NCBI GenBank assembly: GCA_902778995.1
Contig: CACYZW010000032.1
Span: 1-45,146 of the forward strand
Source: an uncultured Eubacteriales bacterium
GTDB lineage: Bacteria > Bacillota > Clostridia > Christensenellales > Aristaeellaceae
Length of the DNA stretch: 45,146 nucleotides
Direction of reading: 5' to 3'
Position numbers and translations under genes: made by a program. Of the stretch, positions 26,289-34,438 are shown piece after piece. The notes beneath the pieces were generated by a model. The model was not told the DNA's origin, searched no databases, and saw only the letters and a program-made list of their open reading frames with translations. The first letter of the stretch is position 1; the number at the start of each line of letters is the position of its first letter.

Positions 26289-26852
26289 TTACTGCACCAG
26301 GACCTCCGTCTCCAGGCCCTCGTTGTCCTCCTCCGGCTCCACCAGCACGGTCTTTTGCTGCATGCCGATGATCTTCCACTGGCCGCCGGTCTTGACCAGC
26401 GTGATGTCGTAGCGGCCCCCCTGCCAGCGGGGGATGCGCTCGGAAACCTCGTTGCGGCGGCTGGAGATGACGCTGCCGGAGATGGAGGGCACGCGCTCCA
26501 CCACGGTGCAGTTGGCGTAGGCGTCCCAGGGCCAGGCCCACAGCTTTTCGATGGTCAGTTCGTACTCGAAGCCCGTGATGTTGTAATCCGAATAGACGCT
26601 GTTGCCGTTCAGCGCGCCCTCCAGCGCCGCGTCGGCGATCAGGAAATCGGCGTGGAAATACTTGTTCAGCTCCTCGGCCTGCTGGCGGGTGAGGATCACG
26701 TCCACCCGCTTTTCCATGCCCTCGTTGAGCACCACATAGATATTCGCGCCGTTCATGGCCATGAAGAAGCCACACACCAGCATGCCCAGCAGCGCGCAGA
26801 TCAACATCATGCGCGAGGCGACAAACCAGATCAGTCTTCGGAAGTACAGCAC
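26289..26852 (-). CDS. single-pass membrane protein of the MotAB-like operon (187 aa)
   Basis: The family is not recognised. One N-terminal membrane segment (~residues 8-33, IWFVASRMMLICALLGMLVCGFFMAM) is followed by a ~150-residue extracytoplasmic domain ending in an acidic tail (EPEEDNEGLETEV). The segment YDITLVKTGGQWKIIGMQQKT resembles the final strands of an NTF2-like/SnoaL-type fold, which is inference. Start is a GTG at 26852 with GGAGAG upstream. It lies 21 nt after the OmpA/MotB-like gene and so belongs to the same operon, probably as an accessory subunit of the motor-like complex. Confidence 0.65.
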   Translation of the reverse strand: MLYFRRLIWFVASRMMLICALLGMLVCGFFMAMNGANIYVVLNEGMEKRVDVILTRQQAEELNKYFHADFLIADAALEGALNGNSVYSDYNITGFEYELTIEKLWAWPWDAYANCTVVERVPSISGSVISSRRNEVSERIPRWQGGRYDITLVKTGGQWKIIGMQQKTVLVEPEEDNEGLETEVLVQ

Positions 26853-26873
26853 GTTCTTTTTCTCTCCTGTCAG

Positions 26874-27896
26874 TTATGCGTCGTTTGCCTCAAGGATATT
26901 TTTCAACTGCTGGATCATCTGCTCGTCGGTCAGGCGGAACTTGAATACCACGCGGCGGGAGGCGTCCATGTCCTCGAAGCCGTTGGCGTCCAGCACAGGG
27001 TCGCTGAAGGAGCGCCCGTTGGCGGTGACCACCGCGCGCAGCTGCTTCTTCTGGGCGGTGTTGATGCCGCGATAGTCGTCGTCCAGCACATAGGAAGCCA
27101 CGGCCAGCGCGCGCTGCTGGGACAGGGCCAGGTTGTCCAGGTACGTGCCCAGGGAATCGGTATGGCCTTCGATGATGATTTCAGAGACGTATTCCCGGTA
27201 TTCGTCGGAAAACAGCACGTCCAGATACACGGGCAGGAACCGGTCGATGAACCGCTCGCCCCGCTCGGACAGGTCGTACCTGCCCAGCTCGAACATCACG
27301 TCGGATTCCAGGGCGATGGAGCCGTTGGCGGGGTCCACCTGGGCCGATATGTTGGCGGCCTTCAGGGCGCTGGACAGCGATGTGATGATGCGGGTGCGCA
27401 TGCCCACCAGCGCTTCGATCTGGTTTTGCTGATCCTCCAGGACCTGCTGCTGCCGGTCGATCTGGGTCTGCTGGGCGCCCAGCTGTATGCTCAGCGCGTC
27501 CAGCTGCTCCTTCTGGGCGGCGATTTCGTCCTCCTTTTCGGTGAGCAGCGACTGGGCCTTGCTCAATTCCTCCTGCTGGCTGGTCAGCACGCTCTGGGCG
27601 TCCTCCAGGCCCTTCTGGGCCGCCTCAAGGCGAATCTGCTGGGCGATCAGCTGGGTTTCCGATTCGGTCAGCTTCGTCTTCTGCTCCTCCAGGCTTGCGT
27701 TGGCCTGATCCAGGTCGTATTGCTGGCGGGCGATTTCAGCCATGTTGATTTCGTACATATCGAAATACTGATACATGATATAGAACATGATCAGTATGAA
27801 TATCAGCAAAAGGGCGCTCATCAAATCCGAAAAGCTGAGCCATTGCACGCCGTTGTTGCTCACCCTGCGATGGGTGTGGGCGCGAGCGCTTCTCAT
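26874..27896 (-). CDS. MotB/ZorB-like OmpA-family stator protein
   Basis: A 340-residue protein. A single TM helix (~20-42) begins WLSFSDLMSALLLIFILIMFY, with Asp24 in the position of the proton-carrying Asp of MotB/ZorB. Then comes a long coiled coil (~50-165, Q/E/L-rich heptads) and a C-terminal OmpA-like peptidoglycan-binding domain (VMFELGRYDLSERGERF..IIIEGHTDSLGTYLDNLALSQQRALAVASYVL). The long coiled coil between TM and OmpA domain is larger than in flagellar MotB. Start ATG 27896 with AGGAGGGTTGCC upstream. It pairs with the MotA/ExbB-like protein encoded upstream, forming a proton-driven stator. Confidence 0.85.
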   Translation of the reverse strand: MRSARAHTHRRVSNNGVQWLSFSDLMSALLLIFILIMFYIMYQYFDMYEINMAEIARQQYDLDQANASLEEQKTKLTESETQLIAQQIRLEAAQKGLEDAQSVLTSQQEELSKAQSLLTEKEDEIAAQKEQLDALSIQLGAQQTQIDRQQQVLEDQQNQIEALVGMRTRIITSLSSALKAANISAQVDPANGSIALESDVMFELGRYDLSERGERFIDRFLPVYLDVLFSDEYREYVSEIIIEGHTDSLGTYLDNLALSQQRALAVASYVLDDDYRGINTAQKKQLRAVVTANGRSFSDPVLDANGFEDMDASRRVVFKFRLTDEQMIQQLKNILEANDA

Positions 27897-27917
27897 GGGC
27901 AACCCTCCTTTCAGAAT

Positions 27918-28145
27918 AATGGGGAATGGGGAATGGGGAATGGGGAATGGGGACAGCGAGCGCCCGGGAAACAGTCCGGTGGACTGTTTCCAGTAAGCTG
28001 GGGCCGGCAGGCCCTTGGGGTGGAGGAAATCCTTGCGGATTTCTTTTTTCATTCAACCGTGTACGCGGGGTTGGAGCATGAATCGAGAATCAAACAAATC
28101 CCGCAGGGATTTGCACCTTCATTCCCAATTCCCAATTCCTAATTT
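27918..28145. repeat. ~230-bp intergenic element bounded by inverted heptamer repeats
   Basis: The left edge has about five tandem copies of ATGGGGA (27918-27953); the right edge has two to three copies of ATTCCCA (28121-28145) in inverted sense. Between them is a run of palindromes: AACAGTCC-ggt-GGACTGTT (about 27970-27990), AAATCC-ttgc-GGATTT, and AAATCCC-gca-GGGATTT. It separates two genes whose products must act together and slightly overlaps the stop of the upstream gene. No ORF. Confidence 0.6.
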
Positions 28146-29509
28146 CTATAAAGTCTGTCCGCCGTGTCCTCCAGCGCCCGCTGGGCCTGCACCATGGCGT
28201 CGGTCAGGCGATCCACCTGGTCCAGGAAGCGGTTGCTGACGTCGGTGACCTCTGCGGGAAGCCCCTGCAGCGCGCCGGAGATGTTCGCGGCCAGGTAATC
28301 CACCCGCTGGGTGAACTGGTTGACGTAGTCGCGGTAGGCGTCCATGGTGCTGTTGAACTCCTCCTGAAGCTCGCGGCTGGCCTGCATGTGCACCTTTTCG
28401 ATGCTGGCGGCGGAGCCGCGCAGGTCGTTGGTGGCCTTCTGCATGGCGTCGACGATGCGGTTCAGGTCGGCCTGCATGGAGCTGACCGTCTTCAGGTAGT
28501 TGTTCTGCTGGCGGGAGACCAGCTCCATCTGCTCCACGGTTTCGGCCATCTGCCCGAGGGCGTCGTCGGCCTGTCGGCTGGCGTCGTTGAGCCGGCCGAC
28601 GTATTTGGACATGCCCTCGACGGTCTCGCGGGAGAGGGCCTGCATCTTTTGCAGATCCTCCAGCGCGTCCTTGGCCCCGGCCAGCGAGGCCCGCACCACC
28701 ACGCAGCTCTCCTGCTGCTGGCGGCTGGTCTCGTCAAGCACCTCGCCGAAGCGCTGCAGGCGGCTGCGCATGGATTCGTCCAGCCGATCGGCAAAGCGCT
28801 GCATCACCGCGTCCATAAAGCGCATCTGCTCCTTGGTGGATACGTTCACGAAGTTCTTGAAGGACTGGTTCAGCGGGTCGATGGCGTCGTGGACGGCGGC
28901 GGCCATGTTCTCGGTGAAGGCGCCGTTCAGATCCTTGGCCATGGTCTGGATCAGGGCGGTCTGCTCCTGCTGGTAGATGGCGATCTGGGTCATCGGGTCC
29001 ACGCTCAGCACGCCGGCGTGGCGGCTCATGGCCCCGTAGAACACCTTCAGCGTGTGCTCGCTGGAGCCGTACACCGCGCGGGTGATCAGCGTGAACAGCA
29101 CGCTGCCCACCACGCCGAACAGAAAGCCCAGGGAGGTCATGAGCCCGGGCAGCGATTCCGCAAAGGACGCCCGGCCGGGGCCGTACATGACGGTCTCCTC
29201 GTTGATGTAGTCCTCCACGTTGCTGGCGTTGTGGTATACGCCGTCGGCGAAGAACAGGTTGTTCAGGTATTCGCTCCAGTGGGGATACAGCGCGCCCTTG
29301 CCCAGAAAATCGTCCTGTTGCCAGGCGTATTTCTTGTCTCCCTCCGAGCGGATGCTGCGGATGGCCCGCCGCAGCGTGTTCCGGGTGTGCACAACCGGCG
29401 CGATGCAGCGCACCAGCCCCACCACGAACAGCGCCACGATGGCGACGTACACCACCAAATTGGACACGCCGCTCAGGGCATTGGAAAAGAAGGATTGAAA
29501 GAAGTTCAT
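28139..29509 (-). CDS. MotA/TolQ/ExbB-like (ZorA-like) proton-channel protein
   Basis: A 456-residue protein. TM1 at ~15-38 (VSNLVVYVAIVALFVVGLVRC) and a conserved PGLMTSLGFLF..GSVLFTLITRAVYG hydrophobic region at ~118-145, then a very long cytoplasmic helical/coiled-coil tail (~190-450). The tail recalls ZorA of the Zorya anti-phage system. The channel region appears short: the stretch normally between the PGLxTSLGxLGTF helix and the last TM helix is missing, leaving about two TM segments instead of three. The ATG at 29509 follows GGAGGTGC; a longer reading to 29650 lacks support. It is the first gene of the operon with the OmpA/MotB-like protein. Confidence 0.82.
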   Translation of the reverse strand: MNFFQSFFSNALSGVSNLVVYVAIVALFVVGLVRCIAPVVHTRNTLRRAIRSIRSEGDKKYAWQQDDFLGKGALYPHWSEYLNNLFFADGVYHNASNVEDYINEETVMYGPGRASFAESLPGLMTSLGFLFGVVGSVLFTLITRAVYGSSEHTLKVFYGAMSRHAGVLSVDPMTQIAIYQQEQTALIQTMAKDLNGAFTENMAAAVHDAIDPLNQSFKNFVNVSTKEQMRFMDAVMQRFADRLDESMRSRLQRFGEVLDETSRQQQESCVVVRASLAGAKDALEDLQKMQALSRETVEGMSKYVGRLNDASRQADDALGQMAETVEQMELVSRQQNNYLKTVSSMQADLNRIVDAMQKATNDLRGSAASIEKVHMQASRELQEEFNSTMDAYRDYVNQFTQRVDYLAANISGALQGLPAEVTDVSNRFLDQVDRLTDAMVQAQRALEDTADRLYRN

Positions 29510-29655
29510 ACGCACCTCCGGGTCCGGCGGGCTGCCTTCGCGGCGCGCCCGCGCCAGGGTCTGTCCGCCATTGGACGCATGCGCGCCGGCGGCGGTTCCA
29601 TTTATTGTCAGCGGGATGTGGGTGTAATCCCCCCAAGCATAATTACTCAATTATC

Positions 29656-29664
29656 AGTATAGCA
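29656..29664 (-). promoter_or_regulatory. extended -10 element upstream of the ZorA-like gene
   Basis: Minus-strand TGCTATACT (29664-29656). No convincing -35. The leader to the start at 29509 is about 140 nt and GC-rich. Confidence 0.4.
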
Positions 29665-29718
29665 TCACAATCGTTTATTAGTACGTAGAAAAGTTGACTA
29701 AATAATGACAAATGACGG

Positions 29719-29747
29719 TTCACATTCGCCCCGGTTTCGTGTATAAT
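29719..29747 (+). promoter_or_regulatory. promoter of the SDR gene
   Basis: TTCACA (29719-29724), a 17-bp spacer and TATAAT (29742-29747), 38 bp before the start. Confidence 0.7.
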
Positions 29748-29784
29748 GGGAACGGTTACCAGAAGCCTTGGAGGGAAGAGGAAA

Positions 29785-30576
29785 ATGAGCAAGGTCGTCA
29801 TACTCACCGGCGGCACCAGCGGCATCGGCCTGGCGACGGTCAGGCTCTTGCGGGAGAAGGGCTGCACGGTTTACGAATTCAGCCGTCGCCCGGCCCCGGA
29901 GGACCCATTCCATACCGCCGTGGACGTGACCGACGGCGCGGCGGTGAAGGCCGCAGTGGACGCCGTCGTCCGGAAGGAAGGCCGGGTGGACATCCTCGTC
30001 AACAACGCCGGCTTCGGCATTTCCGGCGCGATGGAATTCACCGATCCCGCCGATGCCCATCGGCTGATGGAGGTGAACCTGTTCGGCATGGACAACGCCA
30101 TCCGCGCCGTGCTGCCCCACATGCGCCGGGCCGGGGCGGGGCGCATCGTGAACATCAGCAGCGTGGCGGGCGTGTTCGCCATCCCCTTCCAGGCCTGGTA
30201 TTCCATCTCCAAGGCCGCGGTGCGCTCGCTGACCATGGCGCTGTACAACGAGGTCGCCCCCTTTGGCATCGACGTGGCCTGCGTGATGCCCGGGGACATC
30301 CGAACCGGCTTCACCGACGCCCGGAAGAAGAGCGTGGCGGGGGACGATGTCTACGGCGGGCGCATCCGCGCGTCGGTGGCGAAGATGGAAAGGGACGAGC
30401 GGAACGGCATGCGCCCTGAGGACGCCGCGAAGACCATCGCCCGGGTCGCCCTCAAAAACGGCAGGGTCAAGCCCTTCTACGCCATCGGCCTTTCCTACAG
30501 GTGCCTGGTGCTGCTGGACAGCCTGCTGCCCTGCCGGGCGGTGCGCTGGCTGTTGTTCCAGCTGTATGGGAAGTGA
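29785..30576 (+). CDS. short-chain dehydrogenase/reductase
   Basis: A 263-residue classical SDR. TGGTSGIG (NAD(P)-binding TGxxxGIG) near the N-terminus, NNAG, and the catalytic Ser-Tyr-Lys set in ISSVAGVFAIPFQAWYSISKAA. The Arg in EFSRRPAP after beta2 suggests NADPH preference. The C-terminal hydrophobic stretch (FYAIGLSYRCLVLLDSLL) may touch the membrane. The ATG at 29785 is chosen for the upstream GGAGGGAAGAGG and for family alignment; a 13-residue upstream extension is unlikely. Substrate unknown. The membrane protein gene follows 11 nt later. Confidence 0.9.
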   Translation: MSKVVILTGGTSGIGLATVRLLREKGCTVYEFSRRPAPEDPFHTAVDVTDGAAVKAAVDAVVRKEGRVDILVNNAGFGISGAMEFTDPADAHRLMEVNLFGMDNAIRAVLPHMRRAGAGRIVNISSVAGVFAIPFQAWYSISKAAVRSLTMALYNEVAPFGIDVACVMPGDIRTGFTDARKKSVAGDDVYGGRIRASVAKMERDERNGMRPEDAAKTIARVALKNGRVKPFYAIGLSYRCLVLLDSLLPCRAVRWLLFQLYGK

Positions 30577-30587
30577 CGGAGGAAGGG

Positions 30588-31130
30588 ATGAACGGCATGA
30601 ACGAGAGGACCCGCCGCCTGGCCGTCGGCGGCATGATGACGGCGCTGGCGACGGCCATACTGCTGATGGGCGGCGTGATTCCCGCCGCCACCTTTGTCGG
30701 CCCTGCGCTGGCGGGGATCGTACTGCTTCCGGTGCTGATCGAGGGCGGGCGGCGCATGGCGCTGGCGGCCTGGGTCGCGGTCAGCGCATTGAGCCTGATG
30801 CTGTGCGCGGACAAGGAGGCGGCGCTGCTGTTCGCGTTCCTGGGCTGGTATCCCGCGGCGAAGTGGCCGCTGGAATCGAAGCTTCCGGGCTGGCAAAGCC
30901 TGCCGGTGAAGCTGCTGCTATGGAACGCCTGCGCGGGGGCGCTGGCGGCGAGCATCTTCTTCGTATTCCGCATGGATCAGGTCATTGCCGAATACAGGGA
31001 GATGAGCCTGGCCATGCTGGTCGTGTTTGTCGTATTGGCCAACGTCACACTGATGCTGTACGACCGGCTGCTGAACACGATGGCGGTGGTGTACGTGAAA
31101 AAGCTGAGGCCGAAGCTGTTCAAGGGCTGA
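30588..31130 (+). CDS. polytopic membrane protein (ECF S-component-like)
   Basis: A 180-residue very hydrophobic protein with about five membrane segments (for example MMTALATAILLMGGVIPAATFVGPALAGIVLLPVLI, LAAWVAVSALSLML, LLLWNACAGALAASIFFVF, LAMLVVFVVLANVTLMLY). The RRLAVGGMMTALA beginning is reminiscent of substrate-binding S-components of ECF vitamin transporters. No transporter ATPase is nearby, so it would have to share a general ECF module; this assignment is tentative. It starts at ATG 30588 after GGAGGAAGGG, in an operon with the SDR gene. Confidence 0.7.
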   Translation: MNGMNERTRRLAVGGMMTALATAILLMGGVIPAATFVGPALAGIVLLPVLIEGGRRMALAAWVAVSALSLMLCADKEAALLFAFLGWYPAAKWPLESKLPGWQSLPVKLLLWNACAGALAASIFFVFRMDQVIAEYREMSLAMLVVFVVLANVTLMLYDRLLNTMAVVYVKKLRPKLFKG

Positions 31131-31195
31131 GGCTGCGAAATAGGGCGAAATTGCGCCTTATTACGGGGACCTGACAATTAAATACGCCCTCTTTC

Positions 31196-31222
31196 AATAC
31201 AGACTGCGGTCTGTATTTGTTT
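31196..31222 (+). terminator. rho-independent terminator after the SDR/membrane operon
   Basis: AATACAGAC (31196-31204), TGCG loop, GTCTGTATT (31209-31217), then TGTTT. Confidence 0.7.
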
Positions 31223-31599
31223 GGGCGGGCGCGCATCCGATGGGGCCAGACGCCCCCGCCTACGGGGCGTCCGGACCGCTGAAGGCAGGGTCACAATTCC
31301 GCCGCAATCCCCGGAGCGCCCGCGCCATGCCGCAGTTAACAAACGACCCCGGTCGTCTTAACAATTGGATTTTTGCCCGTTTCCCCTAAGGCCCCCTTCG
31401 GCGCACCCCATTGAGTCCAGCCGGGCATTCGGGGCCATTTTGGCCTTCCCGATTTCGGTTAATTGAATCCGGTCTGTTAATGTGCATATCAAAACAATAT
31501 GTGCTACGATCACACCTGGCGCATATTGGCGTCATACTTCGCGGGAACTTGCGGGCGTTTGGGCCTGTGTGCACACATTGTTATATGCCCATTATAGGG
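31223..31599. other. non-coding stretch without recognised content
   Basis: Short GC-rich palindromes (for example GACGCCCC..GGGGCGTC near 31250-31272) and an AT-rich end. No ORF with ribosome binding site and no known RNA family is seen. Confidence 0.5.
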
Positions 31600-31628
31600 T
31601 GGACAGTCCCCGCAATATCCGGTATAAT
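31600..31628 (+). promoter_or_regulatory. promoter of the MBL-fold hydrolase gene
   Basis: TGGACA (31600-31605), a 17-bp spacer, TATAAT (31623-31628). The leader to the start codon is about 145 nt. Confidence 0.75.
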
Positions 31629-31780
31629 AGACCATACAGGCGCCCCAACAGCGGTTGGAATTCGAAGCGCGGGCTCACCTGGCCGGCCCGCACGGCCGCA
31701 ACCGCCTGGCGGAACGGCAGGAAGCGTATGGCCCCGGACGGCGGCTGCGCATGGTGGCATTTGGAAAGGAGACAACGGGC

Positions 31781-32563
31781 ATGGATAAGGCGTTGTATGT
31801 CAGGGAAGTGCGCCCGGGCATCTATCTGATGGACGAAGCCCACGAGGCCACGGGGTATCTGGTGATCGGCCGCGATCGCGCCTGCGTGATCGATACGATG
31901 AACGGGTATACCGACCTGGGCCGGACCGTGAAAGGGCTCACCGACAAGCCGGTGGTCGTGGTCAACACGCACGGCCATCCCGACCACATCTTCGGCAACG
32001 TGTACTTCCAGGAGGCGTATATGAATCCCGGGGACGGCGCGCTCGCCCGGGGATTTATCGAAGATCCGGCCTTTCAGGCGGCCTGCCGGGAGCGCGGGCT
32101 GGCCATGCCGCCCTTCCGGGACATCCTCCCCGGCGACGTGATCGACCTGGGCGGCAGGACCCTGGAGGTATACGGCCTGCCCGGACATACGCCCGGCGGC
32201 ATACTGCTGCTGCTCAGGGAGGACAGGATACTGTTTACCGGCGACAGCGTCAACCACCATCTGTGGATGCAGCTGGACGGGTGCCTGCCGCTGCATGCGT
32301 TCCTGGAGGCGCTGGACAGGGTGATGTTCCTGCAGGAAGAGGCGGACATCATACTGCACGGGCACGCCCGGGACGTGGACGACATCTCCCTGATGCGCTG
32401 TATGCGGGAGGGCATCGCGGAAATATGCGCGGGAAAGACCCAGGACGACGCGCCCTACCGGTGGTTCGACGGCGTGGATCTGCAGCACGCCTACCGCTGC
32501 GACCCCGACGGGCGCTACCAGCAGAGCGAGCATGTGATCTGCTATCGGGCGGACAACGTGTGA
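31781..32563 (+). CDS. metallo-beta-lactamase-fold hydrolase
   Basis: A 260-residue MBL-fold protein. NTHGHPDH is the HxHxDH metal site, with LPGHTPGG, GDSVN and LHGHARD supplying further ligands. The layout matches glyoxalase II-like or general MBL hydrolases rather than RNase J or CPSF types. Likely substrate is a small thioester or lactone; not determinable here. The ATG at 31781 follows AAAGGAGA; upstream in-frame sequence is promoter and leader. Monocistronic, or with the MreB-like gene after 93 nt. Confidence 0.9.
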   Translation: MDKALYVREVRPGIYLMDEAHEATGYLVIGRDRACVIDTMNGYTDLGRTVKGLTDKPVVVVNTHGHPDHIFGNVYFQEAYMNPGDGALARGFIEDPAFQAACRERGLAMPPFRDILPGDVIDLGGRTLEVYGLPGHTPGGILLLLREDRILFTGDSVNHHLWMQLDGCLPLHAFLEALDRVMFLQEEADIILHGHARDVDDISLMRCMREGIAEICAGKTQDDAPYRWFDGVDLQHAYRCDPDGRYQQSEHVICYRADNV

Positions 32564-32656
32564 CGGCCTGCCACCGGTTCTGAATCGAAGCGTTCGCGCC
32601 CCGGCGCGTCGCAGGGATAGAGTAACGACACTTGGCCTGCTATGGAGGAATTGGGA

Positions 32657-33682
32657 ATGCGTTGGGATATCGGCATAGACCTCGGCACCCGGACCGCGCG
32701 CATGGCGGAGCTCAGGAACGGCCCGGTGCTGAGCGCTCCGGCGGCGCTGGCCTTTCGCGAGGGCAACCCCGTGCCCATCTGCGCGGGAGAAATCGCCCAG
32801 CGGCTGATCGGCCGCACCTGCGAGGGCGTGCGCGTCGTGCGACCGCTACGGGACGGCGCTCTGGAAAACAACCTGTACGCGGCGCGGATGTTTCAATGGC
32901 TGTTCAAGCGCTCGGAGGGCGTGAACACCCGGCGGCGCTTCGGCGCGATGATCACCTGCGTGCCCTTCGCGCGGCCCGTGCAGCGGGAGGCCATGCTCAC
33001 CGCAGCCATCGACGCCGGCGCGGCGGAGGCCATGCTCGTGCGCTCGGACGCGGCGGCGGCGGTGGGCGCGGGCCTGAACCTGAACAGCCCGGAGGCCAAA
33101 TTGGTGGTGGACGTGGGTGCGGGCAAGATCACCGCCACGCTGTTCACCTTCGGCCGGGTGGCGGCCTTCGGCTATTTGCCCTACGGGCTGAACCGCATCG
33201 ACGAGCGGGTGCGGCGCCTGCTGCGCAGCGACTTCGGCTATCGCGTGGGAGAACTGACCTCGGAGGAGATCAAGAACACCCTGGGCACGGCCATGCCCGA
33301 CAAGGCCCCCAGGGACGTGATCATGCACGCCACAGGCATCAACCTCGCCAAGCGCATGCCCATGAATTTCGACGTGGAGACCAGGCCGGTGCTGGACGCC
33401 TGCGAGGATGTGGTGGGCGAGCTGGCCCGGATGGTGAACACCGTGGTGGACAGCGCCCCGGAGGAGCTGTCCGCCGACCTGACCGACGCGGGCGCGGTGC
33501 TGACCGGCGGCGGCGCGGCGATGAGCGAGCTGGACCGGCGCATCGGCCAGGCGCTGGGCATCCCGTGCCGGGTGGCCGACGCGCCCGACACCTGCGCCGT
33601 CCGCGGCCTGCACCGGATCATGGAGCATCCCGACGCCTATCCCGCGGTGCTGATGGAGCGGCAGTCGAGGCAGGTGTGGTAG
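32657..33682 (+). CDS. MreB-like actin-fold protein
   Basis: A 341-residue protein of the MreB/Mbl/ParM actin superfamily. Phosphate-1 motif DIGIDLGTRTAR, phosphate-2 motif VVDVGAGKITATLF, and adenosine motif VLTGGGAAMSELD are all present. It is divergent from true MreB (LGTANTLVY is replaced by LGTRTARMA), and no mreC or mreD gene is adjacent. It is probably a secondary cell-shape or sporulation-type paralogue polymerising at the membrane. The ATG at 32657 is chosen because GGAGGAATTGGGA precedes it; an ATG at 32642 would place that site inside the coding region. Confidence 0.85.
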   Translation: MRWDIGIDLGTRTARMAELRNGPVLSAPAALAFREGNPVPICAGEIAQRLIGRTCEGVRVVRPLRDGALENNLYAARMFQWLFKRSEGVNTRRRFGAMITCVPFARPVQREAMLTAAIDAGAAEAMLVRSDAAAAVGAGLNLNSPEAKLVVDVGAGKITATLFTFGRVAAFGYLPYGLNRIDERVRRLLRSDFGYRVGELTSEEIKNTLGTAMPDKAPRDVIMHATGINLAKRMPMNFDVETRPVLDACEDVVGELARMVNTVVDSAPEELSADLTDAGAVLTGGGAAMSELDRRIGQALGIPCRVADAPDTCAVRGLHRIMEHPDAYPAVLMERQSRQVW

Positions 33683-33712
33683 ACAATCAGAATATGAAAG
33701 GCGGGTCTTGCC

Positions 33713-34423
33713 ATGAAGCGGGCAGTCGTCGCAAACGGTCGGCGCGTCGAATACACCCTGATCCAGTCGTCCCGGCAGAACGTGCTGTTCCAGGCGCTGC
33801 CGGAGGCGGGCCTGCGGGTGTACGCGCCGAAATACCTGCGCCTGCGGGATGTGGACGACATGGTTCGCCAGCGCGCGGATCAGCTGCTGGACATGCAGCG
33901 CCAGAGCGAGGCGCGGCTGGAGGCGGATCGCCGGGCCCATCCGGTCACGGACGGCAGCCCGATACTGATCGAGGGGAAGCGCTGCGTGCTGCGGCTGCGC
34001 CAGGGTTCGCGTCGCACGGGCAAGCTGGTGGGGGACGAATACCACCTGACCCTGCCCTGCCCGGACAGCGATGCCGACGTGCGCGCCGCCATCCGGGCGA
34101 CGCTGTCCACCGTGGCGCTGAAGCGCATCCGGGAGCGGCTGGATTACTATGGGCCTCGGATCGGCAGGGCCCCGGGCCGCGTGGCGATACGCGAACAGAA
34201 GAGCCGGTGGGGCAGCTGTTCCCGCAAGGGCAACCTCAACTTCAACTGGAAGCTGATCATGGCCCCGCCCCAGGCGCTGGACTACGTGGTGGTGCACGAG
34301 CTGTGCCATCTGCACGAATTCAACCATTCGCCCCGCTTCTGGGCGCTGGTGGCGGCGCAGCTGCCGGACTATGCGGTGTGGAAGAAGTGGCTGAAGGCGC
34401 ATGGAGAGGATTTGTATTTATAG
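33713..34423 (+). CDS. YgjP/WLM-type zinc metallopeptidase
   Basis: A 236-residue M48-like, DUF45-family protein. VVVHELCHLHEFNHSPRFW supplies HExxH plus a third ligand region, preceded by the family motif QKSRWGSCSRKGNLNFNWKL. Cytoplasmic, no signal peptide. Members of this family act on protein-DNA or SUMO-like conjugates in eukaryotes; in bacteria the role is unknown. Start ATG 33713, weak GCGGG-type ribosome binding site. It lies 30 nt after the MreB-like gene and 15 nt before the aminopeptidase gene, so it is operonic. Confidence 0.9.
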   Translation: MKRAVVANGRRVEYTLIQSSRQNVLFQALPEAGLRVYAPKYLRLRDVDDMVRQRADQLLDMQRQSEARLEADRRAHPVTDGSPILIEGKRCVLRLRQGSRRTGKLVGDEYHLTLPCPDSDADVRAAIRATLSTVALKRIRERLDYYGPRIGRAPGRVAIREQKSRWGSCSRKGNLNFNWKLIMAPPQALDYVVVHELCHLHEFNHSPRFWALVAAQLPDYAVWKKWLKAHGEDLYL

Positions 34424-34438
34424 CAGGAGGGAATATAT

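Noticed and set aside
26289-29509. Complete Zorya defence system
   Set aside because: Only A/B-like proteins are present. No ZorC, ZorD helicase or ZorE nuclease gene follows; the next genes are a small membrane protein and mnmA.
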